Shown here piece after piece: positions 1-7,267 of a stretch of DNA of 37,269 nt. Source of the DNA: Lachnospiraceae bacterium (GTDB taxonomy: Bacteria > Bacillota > Clostridia > Lachnospirales > Lachnospiraceae); assembly GCA_011959105.1 (NCBI GenBank), contig BLLU01000097.1:1-37269 (forward strand). The letters are read 5' to 3'. A program made the position numbers and the translations under genes. Each line of letters opens with the position of its first letter. Within the stretch, counting starts at the first letter, position 1. The notes beneath the pieces are model-generated. The model did not search any database, was not told where the DNA came from, and saw only the letters and a program-made list of their open reading frames with translations.

Positions 1-30
1 CCGCCAGGAGCCGGCTGGACCCCGGATCCC

Positions 31-2796
31 GTGACAGAACCGCAGGCAGGAAGGAAAGCGCGGGCGGCGGTAAGACGGCATTTTGAAGCGGATACACCCA
101 TTCCGGGCAGAGATACCGAACCGGATGGCGCGCCGGGGGACGGGATGCCCCCTCACTCCCCGCCGCTCCATGAAACCGGGCGGCTGCAATTCGAGCCGAA
201 GGAAACAAATGGGGAAGCAGGAAAAGACCGGGCGGCAGTAAAAAAGAAAATGGCGGTAAAGTTTTCCGCCGGGACTGAAAAAATATCCGATGACAGCCTG
301 CCGGAATCTGACGCGGAAATAAGCGAAACCGGACGGCTCCGATTTATCCATGGGGATGGAAAGGAGGCAAAACCCCAGAGCCGGACAGAGACCAGAAAGG
401 AGCAGGCAAATCCCAAAGGCCGGACGGCGGCAAAAAAGAAACAGGCGCGGAGGTTTGCTGCCGAAGCGGCAAAGCCAGGGCAGAAAGCCATAGAAAAGGA
501 ACAGGGAAAGGCTCCTGCGTCCCAGGAAACCGGACGGCTCCGGTTTGAACATGAGGATAACAGGACGATGGAACCGCCCGGAAACCGTACAAAAGAAAAA
601 CAGAGGCTGGCGGCAAAGTTTTTGGCTGAAGAAAAAAGGCCGGAAAGCCCGTCCCGCCTGCAATATGACCGGAGCGAACTGCCGCCGGAGGAACGGAAAA
701 CTGCCGCCGGAAAAAACGACGCGCCGGATCAGGGGAAACCTCCGGGACTGTCCAGACAGCAGAAAAAATATGAATCGGCGCAGCACAAAGCCGAATCAGC
801 AGGAAAAAAACTGGAAAAGGCACAATCCAAACTGCCGACCCGTCGCCGTGCCCATTTGCAGAAGCAGTATGACAGTGAATCCGGGAAGGTGAAGCGCCGG
901 TTACAGTTTGAAACCGAAGTGATCCCGGAATACGAAAAGCCGCCGCTGCCGAAACGAGCGGTGACGGCCCTGCGGTGGACTGCTGTGACCACTGCTTCCT
1001 TAAAGCTGCACCAGAAGATCCGGGAAACGGAGCGGGACAACGTGGGCGTGGAGGCGGCGCACAAGGCGGAGTTTACGGCAGAACGCGCCGGAGGGCGGTT
1101 TCTGCGCTGGAACAAGCGCGGGCTGCACGATAAGCCTTACCGGGAAGTGCGCCGCGCGGAAAAACGTCTGGCAAAAGCCAACGTAAACGCGGCTTACCAA
1201 AAACTCCTTCTGGATAACCCGGAATTACAGAAGAAAAAAGCATTATCCAAATGGATCCAGAAGCAGAAACTGAAACGGAAATATGCCGCCGCGGCAAGGG
1301 AAACGGCAAAGGGGGCAAAGCACACCACCAACGTCCTGACCGCTGCCGGGCAGGTGATCCGCGCCATCGCGCAGAAAATCATCGCCCACAAAGCAGTCCT
1401 TGGGATCGTCGCTGTGGGCGTCCTTATTTTTGCCATGTGCGGCTCCCTGTTTTCTTCCTGCTCCGCCATGCTCACCGGCGTACAATCGGCAGTGATATCC
1501 ACCTGTTATGTGGCGGAGGATCCGGAAATTGAGAAAAGCGAACTGTACTATACCGAACTGGAGACCGACCTGCAAAGGAACATCAACAGTACGGAGACGG
1601 ATTATCCAAACTATGATGAATACCGCTACAATATCGGCGAGATCGGCCACAACCCCTATGAACTGATGGGATACCTCACGGCGGCTTACGGGGACTTTAC
1701 CTATGCACAGGTGGAGGCGGAGCTTGACCGGCTGTTCGGACAGCAGTACCAGCTCACCCGGACAGAGATCGTGGAGATCCGCACCTACATTGACGAGAAT
1801 GACGAGGAACAGGAATATGACTGGTATGTCCTCCAGACCACGCTGACCGTGCGCCCGCTCTCGGAGATCATCGCGTCCAGCCTTGCGCCAGGCGACCAGA
1901 CAGACCGTTACGGCGTATATATGCAGACCTGCGGCAACCGCCAGTGCTATGGGAATCCTTTTGATTTTGCGTGGATCCCTTATGTTACCAGCCCATACGG
2001 CTACCGGGTACACCCCACGACCGGGGCAAAAGACCTCCACCGGGGCGTTGATATCGGCGTCGCGGCAGGGACGCCGATCAAAGCCGTGCAGGACGGACGT
2101 GTGGTATCGGCGGAAAATGCCGGGGACTACGGCCTGTGTGTTGTGATCGAAGGGGAGGACGGCTACCAGTCACGGTACGCCCACTGCTCCACCCTCTCAG
2201 TCAGGGCGGGACAGGAAGTAAAACGGGGTGACGTCATTGCCGCTGTGGGGAACACCGGGAACAGCACCGGGGCACATTTACATCTGGAAGTCACCCATAA
2301 CGGCCAGTATTTAAACCCCTATTATTATGTGGATAACGGCGGATACGGCTACCTTCCGGGCGGCGGAGCGACCGGTATGCCTGATTTTGCGGCAAATCCG
2401 GGAGCGGCCATGGGCGACGGCAGTTTTGAAGCCATGCTGGCGGAAGCGGAAAAATACCTGGGATTCCCCTATGTCTGGGGCGGTTCCTCGCCGGCTACTT
2501 CCTTTGACTGCTCCGGCTATGTGTCGTGGGTCATCAACCATTCCGGCGTAGGGAACGTGGGCAGGCAGACGGCGCAGGGGCTTTACAATCTCTGCACCCC
2601 GGTTTCCAGGGCGGACATGCAGCCGGGGGATCTGGTCTTTTTTACCGGAACCTATTCGGCGGCTACCCCTGTCACCCATGTTGGGATCTATGTAGGCGGC
2701 GGGCGCATGATCCACTGCGGTTCGCCAATTTCTTACGCCAGTCTTGACACAAGCTACTGGTTATCAAAGTTCTACAGCGGGGGTCGGCTGCCTTAA
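31..2796 (+). CDS. Conjugative transfer protein with M23 and NlpC/P60 cell-wall hydrolase domains
   Basis: Probably a bifunctional peptidoglycan hydrolase that opens the wall for the mating channel, as in CD1107-like proteins of Tn1549-type elements. The 921-residue product has a long charged N-terminal region (1-440) rich in Lys, Glu and Arg, with a recurring R-L-[RQ]-[FY] motif near residues 51, 102, 169, 209 and 290. One membrane segment lies near 455-475. An M23 LytM-type domain spans about 650-760 (H670 and D674 in HRGVD, HLH at 749-751). A C-terminal NlpC/P60 domain spans about 800-921 (C827 in DCSGY, H883 in THVGIY). The charged part is expected inside the cell and both hydrolases outside. 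The GTG at 31 is the first start in the window, but the frame stays open to base 1 and the only AGGAG (6-10) is about 20 bases away, so the true start may lie to the left. Confidence 0.85.
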   Translation: MTEPQAGRKARAAVRRHFEADTPIPGRDTEPDGAPGDGMPPHSPPLHETGRLQFEPKETNGEAGKDRAAVKKKMAVKFSAGTEKISDDSLPESDAEISETGRLRFIHGDGKEAKPQSRTETRKEQANPKGRTAAKKKQARRFAAEAAKPGQKAIEKEQGKAPASQETGRLRFEHEDNRTMEPPGNRTKEKQRLAAKFLAEEKRPESPSRLQYDRSELPPEERKTAAGKNDAPDQGKPPGLSRQQKKYESAQHKAESAGKKLEKAQSKLPTRRRAHLQKQYDSESGKVKRRLQFETEVIPEYEKPPLPKRAVTALRWTAVTTASLKLHQKIRETERDNVGVEAAHKAEFTAERAGGRFLRWNKRGLHDKPYREVRRAEKRLAKANVNAAYQKLLLDNPELQKKKALSKWIQKQKLKRKYAAAARETAKGAKHTTNVLTAAGQVIRAIAQKIIAHKAVLGIVAVGVLIFAMCGSLFSSCSAMLTGVQSAVISTCYVAEDPEIEKSELYYTELETDLQRNINSTETDYPNYDEYRYNIGEIGHNPYELMGYLTAAYGDFTYAQVEAELDRLFGQQYQLTRTEIVEIRTYIDENDEEQEYDWYVLQTTLTVRPLSEIIASSLAPGDQTDRYGVYMQTCGNRQCYGNPFDFAWIPYVTSPYGYRVHPTTGAKDLHRGVDIGVAAGTPIKAVQDGRVVSAENAGDYGLCVVIEGEDGYQSRYAHCSTLSVRAGQEVKRGDVIAAVGNTGNSTGAHLHLEVTHNGQYLNPYYYVDNGGYGYLPGGGATGMPDFAANPGAAMGDGSFEAMLAEAEKYLGFPYVWGGSSPATSFDCSGYVSWVINHSGVGNVGRQTAQGLYNLCTPVSRADMQPGDLVFFTGTYSAATPVTHVGIYVGGGRMIHCGSPISYASLDTSYWLSKFYSGGRLP

Positions 2797-2874
2797 AATG
2801 CGGGCATTGAGTGACAATTATAACTGATAAAGTTACAGAAAAGATTGATGACCTGCAATTCATGGCTGTTTAAG

Positions 2875-2911
2875 AAAGGAAAGGTGATATATGGAGATAA
2901 AACGGAACTAG
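2875..2911 (+). promoter_or_regulatory. Ribosome site and ATG followed by an in-frame amber codon
   Basis: A purine-rich GAAAGGAAAGGTG stretch precedes an ATG at 2891. That ATG is in frame with the methyltransferase gene that follows, but codon 7 is TAG (2909-2911). The codons after the TAG read V-Y-E-A-D-C-V-E-I-L, which looks like the usual start of this methyltransferase family, so this was probably the original start. Confidence 0.6.
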
Positions 2912-2929
2912 GTCTATGAAGCGGACTGC

Positions 2930-3652
2930 GTGGAAATATTGCAATCGCTTCCTTCCATGAGCGCAGACCTGGTGATCGCAGATCCCCCTTACTACCACAT
3001 GAAAGGGCCTTTTGATTTTGTCTATGATTCCATTCCGCAGTATCTGGAATGGTGTTTTCAGTGGGTGTCGGAGTGTTACCGGATATTAAAACCCACTGGA
3101 GCCTTTTACTGCTGGGGGAGCTGCCAGATGATAGATAAGCTATCCGTCCATGTGTTAGACCGGTTTGGCTGGACGAAGCGCAACCTGATCGTCTGGAATT
3201 TTGCAACAGGACGGCCGGGAAAAGCATGTTACCGGCATGAAACGGAATTTATGTGGTTCTACAGTAACCCTCTGCATGAGATCAACCATGACAGAATACG
3301 GATTCCTTACCATAGTGGGTGGGAGAAGGACAAGAGAAAAAATCCCAAAGGGAAAAGCTGCGGGAATGTTTGGGAATTTTCCAGGGTCATGCCAAACTAC
3401 AAAGAATCAACCGGGCATCCCACACAGAAACCGGAAAAACTGGCAGAGCGGATCCTGCTTGCCAGCAGCGATCCGGGAGATTTAGTAGTGATACCATTTG
3501 CAGGATCAGGCAGTGAGATCGTTTCATGCATCAAACATGGACGGGATTTTATTGCTGCGGAAATCAACCCGGTTTACGTGAGGGACATGATCCTGCCACG
3601 GCTGACAAAGGAAGGAGGCGACAAGGATACAGATACAACACCAGTTCCATAA
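2930..3652 (+). CDS. DNA methyltransferase, beta-class motif order, 5' end interrupted by amber codon
   Basis: Likely a site-specific adenine-N6 or cytosine-N4 DNA methyltransferase. The catalytic DPPY is at residues 18-21 and the AdoMet-binding FAGSGS at 190-195. DPPY coming before the glycine-rich motif is the beta-class order. A HPTQKP segment before the AdoMet site is typical of the family. GTG 2930 is the first usable start after a stop, but it has no ribosome site. The well-placed ATG is at 2891, separated from this frame by a TAG at 2909-2911. The gene is therefore either N-terminally truncated, read through, or a recent pseudogene. It overlaps the next methyltransferase gene if that gene starts at 3627. 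No restriction enzyme gene is adjacent, so it looks like an orphan modification enzyme, perhaps protecting the element in new hosts (inference). Confidence 0.65.
   Translation: MEILQSLPSMSADLVIADPPYYHMKGPFDFVYDSIPQYLEWCFQWVSECYRILKPTGAFYCWGSCQMIDKLSVHVLDRFGWTKRNLIVWNFATGRPGKACYRHETEFMWFYSNPLHEINHDRIRIPYHSGWEKDKRKNPKGKSCGNVWEFSRVMPNYKESTGHPTQKPEKLAERILLASSDPGDLVVIPFAGSGSEIVSCIKHGRDFIAAEINPVYVRDMILPRLTKEGGDKDTDTTPVP
3613..3629 (+). promoter_or_regulatory. Strong ribosome site placed before an ATA codon
   Basis: AGGAGG at 3613-3618 is followed after 8 bases by ATA at 3627. The frame from that ATA encodes the conserved-looking HKNDEYFTP segment and runs into the second methyltransferase gene. 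No ATG, GTG, TTG or CTG exists in this frame between the upstream stop (3603) and 3696. Either AUA is used as a start or an ATG has mutated. Confidence 0.5.
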
Positions 3653-3695
3653 GAATGATGAATATTTCACCCCTGCTTATGCGGTATATCCGATC

Positions 3696-4145
3696 ATGGA
3701 GCGGCTGAAGGCCGGCGCTGTGGTCTGGTGTCCGTTCGATACGGCAGAAAGTGAGTTTGTCAAAGTCCTGTCCGGACACGGATTCCATGTCATTTATGGG
3801 CATATCCACACCGGGCAGGATTTTTTTACGGCTGACGTGCCGGACTGTGATTATATCGTCAGCAACCCGCCTTACAGTTTAAAGGGGCAGGTGATCCGGC
3901 GGCTGTATGAGATCGGCAGGCCATTTGCCATGCTGCTGAATTTTCAGGGCATTTTTGACAGCAAAGAACGGTTCCGGATGTTTTATGAAAACCGGGTGGA
4001 AATGCTCTGGCTCAGCCCACGGGTGGAGTACACAGGAAAAGGAATGGAAAAAGCGAAACGGGTGCCATTCCAGAGTGGCTACCTGTGCAGCGGGATATGT
4101 AAGAATCAGCTGGAATTTGCCTACTTAGACAGCCAGCGGACTTAA
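3696..4145 (+). CDS. Adenine-specific DNA methyltransferase-like protein (NPPY type), start uncertain
   Basis: The product carries SNPPYSLKG, the catalytic NPPY motif of Dam-like or other adenine methylases, near residues 52-60 of the 149-residue form. Nothing resembling a complete glycine-rich AdoMet motif is visible, so this is a small or minimal methyltransferase-like protein of the kind found in phages and mobile elements. ATG 3696 is the first standard start. However, the frame is open upstream to a stop at 3603 and encodes HKNDEYFTPAYAVYP just before this ATG, which matches the usual beginning of the family. With a ribosome site 8 bases before ATA 3627, the real protein may be 172 residues. 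It lies between the other methyltransferase and the radical SAM gene, probably in one transcript. Confidence 0.6.
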   Translation: MERLKAGAVVWCPFDTAESEFVKVLSGHGFHVIYGHIHTGQDFFTADVPDCDYIVSNPPYSLKGQVIRRLYEIGRPFAMLLNFQGIFDSKERFRMFYENRVEMLWLSPRVEYTGKGMEKAKRVPFQSGYLCSGICKNQLEFAYLDSQRT

Positions 4146-4146
4146 A

Positions 4147-4163
4147 AAGGAGGGATCACACTG
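4147..4163 (+). promoter_or_regulatory. Ribosome site deciding a CTG start
   Basis: AAGGAGG at 4147-4153 stands 7 bases before CTG 4161. Starting there gives the N-terminus (M)KIGLIDVDGHRWPNL. The first GTG (4182) would cut the first beta-strand. CTG is therefore the best-supported start of the radical SAM gene. Confidence 0.6.
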
Positions 4164-5102
4164 AAAATAGGACTGATTGACGTGGACGGCCACCGATGGC
4201 CAAACCTGTGCCTGATGAAGCTTTCCGCTTACCACAAGGCACGGGGCGATACTGTGGAATGGCACGACGGGCGCAGGCGGTATGACCTTGTATATATGAG
4301 CCGCGTCTTTACGGACAGTTATTCCAAAGACTTTACCGGCAGGATCCGTGCCGACCAGATTATCCGGGGCGGCACAGGCTACGGGCTTTCTAACTGCCTG
4401 CCCGACGATGTGGAGCATACCTGCCCGGATTACGGGATATATCCGCAGTTTGCCGGGACTGCCTACGGCTTTTTGTCACGGGGCTGTCCACGGGGCTGCG
4501 GCTTCTGCATCGTAGGGGAGAAAGAGGGGAGGAAAACGGTGGCGGTGGCAGACCTATCCGAGTTTTGGAGGGGAGAAAAGGAAATCAAGCTCCTGGACGC
4601 AAACCTGTTAGCCTGCCCGGACTGGGAGCGGCTCTTAGGGCAGCTTGCGGACAGCGGGGCGATGGTGGATTTTACCCAGGGGCTTGACATACGGCTCATG
4701 ACGCCGGAGAAAGCGTCCGCCTTAAACCGGGTGAGGACAAAAATGCTGCATTTTGCCTGGGATAACCCGGAGGATGATCTGACGCCGTATTTTAAGCGGT
4801 TTTCAGAATGGACTTCCGTAAAAGACTGCCGGAAGCGGCGGGTCTATGTCCTTACCAATTACGGCAGCTCCCATGAGCAGGATCTGTACCGCATCTATAC
4901 CCTCCGCGACATGGGATACGACCCCTATGTGATGGTGTATGAGAAATCCACCGCCCCTCCCGTTACGCGCCGTCTCCAGCAGTGGGTGAACAATAAATGG
5001 TTCTTCCGCGCAGTACCGGACTTCAACGATTTTGTCCCGAACTGGCGCAGGAAGCAGAAAGGAGAAGGAAATGAAGATCGAACGTCTGAGAGCGGAGCTT
5101 GA
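4161..5102 (+). CDS. Radical SAM protein of mobile-element type
   Basis: A 313-residue protein with the Cx3Cx2C iron-sulfur motif of radical SAM enzymes: C109, C113 and C116 in RGCPRGCGFC. The N-terminus (KIGLIDVDGH) and a K-L-S-A-Y-H-K-A-R-G-D segment resemble a cobalamin-binding-like Rossmann fold that precedes the radical SAM barrel in some families. This second point is only a resemblance. The 3' end overlaps the DUF4315 gene by 32 bases, which indicates one transcript with the transfer genes. The substrate is unknown. Placement straight after two DNA methyltransferase genes suggests a nucleic-acid or protein modification linked to transfer, but nothing in the sequence proves that. The CTG start was chosen because of its ribosome site and the full first beta-strand; GTG 4182 is the alternative. 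Confidence 0.8.
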   Translation: MKIGLIDVDGHRWPNLCLMKLSAYHKARGDTVEWHDGRRRYDLVYMSRVFTDSYSKDFTGRIRADQIIRGGTGYGLSNCLPDDVEHTCPDYGIYPQFAGTAYGFLSRGCPRGCGFCIVGEKEGRKTVAVADLSEFWRGEKEIKLLDANLLACPDWERLLGQLADSGAMVDFTQGLDIRLMTPEKASALNRVRTKMLHFAWDNPEDDLTPYFKRFSEWTSVKDCRKRRVYVLTNYGSSHEQDLYRIYTLRDMGYDPYVMVYEKSTAPPVTRRLQQWVNNKWFFRAVPDFNDFVPNWRRKQKGEGNEDRTSESGA

Positions 5103-5319
5103 AAAGGCAAGGCAGAAAGCCGCCGAATGGCAGGCACGGGCAAAGGACATCGAGCGGCAGATCACGGAGCATGAGAACATGGAGATCATACAGGCCGTGC
5201 GCGGCATCACCGCCTCGCCGGAGGAACTGAAAACAATCCTGGGACTGATCCAGTCCATGAAGGAAGTCCCCCAGGGAAACGCTGTAAAAGAGGAGGAAAC
5301 AAAACCAGATGAAAACTAA
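5071..5319 (+). CDS. DUF4315 family protein
   Basis: An 82-residue, highly charged protein. Residues 1-40 are predicted coiled coil (KIERLRAELEKARQKAAEWQ), followed by a short helical segment (about 45-66) with a T-A-S-P-E-E-L pattern and an acidic tail. This agrees in size and pattern with DUF4315 proteins found beside DUF4366 genes in Tn1549-type elements. ATG 5071 is preceded by AAAGGAG at about 5058-5064. A TTG at 5032 in the same frame would lie well inside the radical SAM gene and has no ribosome site. The 3' end overlaps the next gene by 11 bases, so translation of the two is probably coupled. The molecular role is unknown. Confidence 0.8.
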   Translation: MKIERLRAELEKARQKAAEWQARAKDIERQITEHENMEIIQAVRGITASPEELKTILGLIQSMKEVPQGNAVKEEETKPDEN

Positions 5320-6337
5320 TATCCGATACGCATTATCCGCGCTTGTGCTGTGCATAGGCGCATTTTTAACGCCTGCGACCGTTTTTGCGGCAGAAAAAAC
5401 CGACGCCACCCCGCCGAGGGTCAGCGCGGAAGCCACGGACGGTATGCTGCATATCGAAGCAACCGATGATGATTCCGGCGTGGAAGCTGTCTATATCGCC
5501 GGGAAGCGGGTCAACTACCGCGTGGACGGCGCACTTGACCTGGATTTTGAGGACTTCGCACCGGACGGGCAGGAAACCGTGGAAGTTTACGCAATTGACT
5601 TTGCCGGGAACCAGTCGGATGCCGTTACGGTGGCAAACCCACGCTACCAGGCCCCGGAGCCGGAACCGGAGCAGAAACCGATCACCCCGGACGGGCAGGC
5701 TTCCGTCCTCGACAATGCCACCGACGAAGAAGGGAAGGAATTTTACACCTTTGTCACGCCGGAGGAAAATATTTTCTATCTTGTGATCGACCGCCAGCGT
5801 GATTCCGACAACGTGTATTTCTTAAACGCAGTTACGGAAAACGATCTGGCAGACCTGGCGGAAAAAAGCAAAGAAGGAAGCGGCGGGGAGAGCGCCATGC
5901 CTGTGGTGGAGGTCTGCTCGTGTGTGAAACAGTGTGAGACCGGGAAGGTGGATACTGCCTGCCCGGTCTGCAAGAACGACCTAAAATCCTGCGCCGGCGA
6001 ACCGGAGGAAACGAAAGACGAACAGGAAAAAGAGCCGGAAAAACCGGAAAAAAGCGGCGGGACCGGGATCATGATCTTTATTCTGCTTGCCGTCCTGGCA
6101 TTCGGCGGAGCCGGGTACTACTTAAAAATCTATAAGCCGAAGCACGACCTGGACGACGCGGAGGATCTGGACGACCTGTTGGATGAGGACGAGCCGGAAG
6201 TCAACGAGGATTCCGAAATGCAGGCCCAGGCCGGCATGGAAGGGACAGAGATGGAACAGCCGGATATGGACGCAGCTTTTTATGACGATTACCCGGACGG
6301 CGATGACGTGGACAGCGGGCCAGAACAGGAGGAATAA
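5309..6337 (+). CDS. DUF4366 family membrane-anchored transfer protein
   Basis: 342 residues. A signal peptide (about 1-28, ending VFA-A) is followed by an extracellular beta-rich part (about 30-190) that starts like a cadherin or Ig-like repeat (V-E-A-V-Y-I-A-G-K). A Cys-rich stretch follows (about 203-231, seven Cys beginning C-S-C). Then come a Glu/Pro/Lys linker, one membrane segment (about 254-272) and a very acidic cytoplasmic tail rich in Asp and Glu. This layout is that of DUF4366 proteins encoded next to DUF4315. The Cys cluster could be disulfide bonded or bind metal outside the cell. AGGAGG at 5291-5296 precedes ATG 5309, within the end of the DUF4315 gene. It probably belongs to the transfer machinery at the membrane; its exact job is not known. 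Confidence 0.8.
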   Translation: MKTNIRYALSALVLCIGAFLTPATVFAAEKTDATPPRVSAEATDGMLHIEATDDDSGVEAVYIAGKRVNYRVDGALDLDFEDFAPDGQETVEVYAIDFAGNQSDAVTVANPRYQAPEPEPEQKPITPDGQASVLDNATDEEGKEFYTFVTPEENIFYLVIDRQRDSDNVYFLNAVTENDLADLAEKSKEGSGGESAMPVVEVCSCVKQCETGKVDTACPVCKNDLKSCAGEPEETKDEQEKEPEKPEKSGGTGIMIFILLAVLAFGGAGYYLKIYKPKHDLDDAEDLDDLLDEDEPEVNEDSEMQAQAGMEGTEMEQPDMDAAFYDDYPDGDDVDSGPEQEE

Positions 6338-6341
6338 CGGC

Positions 6342-6548
6342 ATGGCACAGTTTACGGATTCCCCGTATGAATACATGATGGCCGGAAAGCCGTCTGCCAG
6401 ACAGGCGCGGAGAAACAGCCCTGCCCCTGCCCTGTCTGACAAATGCAGGGGATGCCCTTATGGGCGCGCCCGCCCCTGCATCGGCTACTGTATCAAAGAT
6501 CTGCTGTCTGATACCAGAAAAAGGAGGAACCATGAAACAGACACATAA
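6342..6548 (+). CDS. Small Cys-rich conserved element protein
   Basis: A 68-residue basic protein with a compact Cys cluster in C-R-G-C-P-Y-G-R-A-R-P-C-I-G-Y-C (spacing Cx2C, x7, Cx3C), which could bind a zinc ion. ATG 6342 is preceded by AGGAGG (about 6327-6333) inside the end of the DUF4366 gene. The 3' end overlaps the sortase start by 17 bases. The tight overlaps on both sides and the good ribosome site support a real gene despite its size. I do not recognise a named family. A nucleic-acid-binding or structural role is possible. Confidence 0.6.
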   Translation: MAQFTDSPYEYMMAGKPSARQARRNSPAPALSDKCRGCPYGRARPCIGYCIKDLLSDTRKRRNHETDT

Positions 6549-7248
6549 AAAAGCACTTTTAGTCGCCGCACTCCTGTCCGCCGCCCTTGCCGGGACTATG
6601 CTGGCGCTGTCCCCTTCGTGGGAACGCCGCCGGGAAAAACAGGAACAGGAGGCAATGATCGTGCGGCTTGCAGGGGAAGAAGCCCAGGGAACGGAGGCTT
6701 CCCCACGCACTGAACCGGAAACGGAACCGCCTGCGGAAACGGAAGCTTTGGAGGAAATTCCGGGGGAGGGAAACGGGGAGAGCCTGCCGCCGGAGCCGGA
6801 AACAGAAAACGCCCTGACAGAAAGGAAGAGAAAGCCGGAAGAAGGCGCGGAGATCGGGATCCTCTCGATCCCAAAAATAGACGCAGAGCTTCCGGTCACG
6901 GCAGGCGTCACCGAAGAACAGCTGAAGGTCTCGGAGGGCTGGGTGCGGCAGACGGATATGATCGGAGACGAAGGGAACGCCGTAATTGCAGGACACCGCA
7001 GCTATACCTTCGGGCTGCATTTCAACCGTCTGGAAGAACTGGAAGCCGGGGATGAGATCCTGTTTACCACGGCGGACGGCGAACCCATACCCTTTTTGGT
7101 AAGCGAGATCCTGACTGCGGATCCGGACGACCCGTCTGTATTTGCCCTGCCGCCGGACGGCGGGGCGCAATTAACCCTGTATACCTGCACCCCAGTCAGG
7201 ATCGCAACGCACCGGCTGATCGTCCGGGCGATGCGGCTGGAAGAATGA
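6532..7248 (+). CDS. Sortase
   Basis: A membrane-bound cysteine transpeptidase that joins sorting-signal proteins to the cell wall or to each other. The 238-residue protein has an N-terminal membrane anchor (about 8-26), an acidic Pro/Glu linker, and a sortase domain from about residue 105. The catalytic residues are H155 (in AGHRSYT), C219 (in LYTCTP, the TLxTC signature) and R228 (in HRLIV). The pattern is closer to class D or A sortases than to class B, though relatives in such elements are often labelled SrtB. ATG 6532 follows AAGGAGG with ideal spacing; an upstream ATG in the same frame (6460) lacks a ribosome site. It sits 19 bases before the surface-protein gene that carries a sorting signal, its obvious substrate. 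Confidence 0.9.
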   Translation: MKQTHKKALLVAALLSAALAGTMLALSPSWERRREKQEQEAMIVRLAGEEAQGTEASPRTEPETEPPAETEALEEIPGEGNGESLPPEPETENALTERKRKPEEGAEIGILSIPKIDAELPVTAGVTEEQLKVSEGWVRQTDMIGDEGNAVIAGHRSYTFGLHFNRLEELEAGDEILFTTADGEPIPFLVSEILTADPDDPSVFALPPDGGAQLTLYTCTPVRIATHRLIVRAMRLEE

Positions 7249-7267
7249 AAGGAGGAAACACACCACT

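Noticed and set aside
1243..2040. 265-codon minus-strand reading frame
   Set aside because: It lies opposite the transfer hydrolase gene, has no ribosome site and no recognisable domain; it is a by-product of GC-rich codon use.
3481..3520. Changed AdoMet motif (I-P-F-A-G-S-G instead of D-P-F) as a sign of decay in the first methyltransferase
   Set aside because: From memory, phage and element relatives often have V-P-F-A-G-S-G-S, so the change is probably a family feature.
6201..6911. 236-codon minus-strand reading frame
   Set aside because: Ser/Pro-rich shadow of the DUF4366 to sortase region, which is well supported on the + strand.
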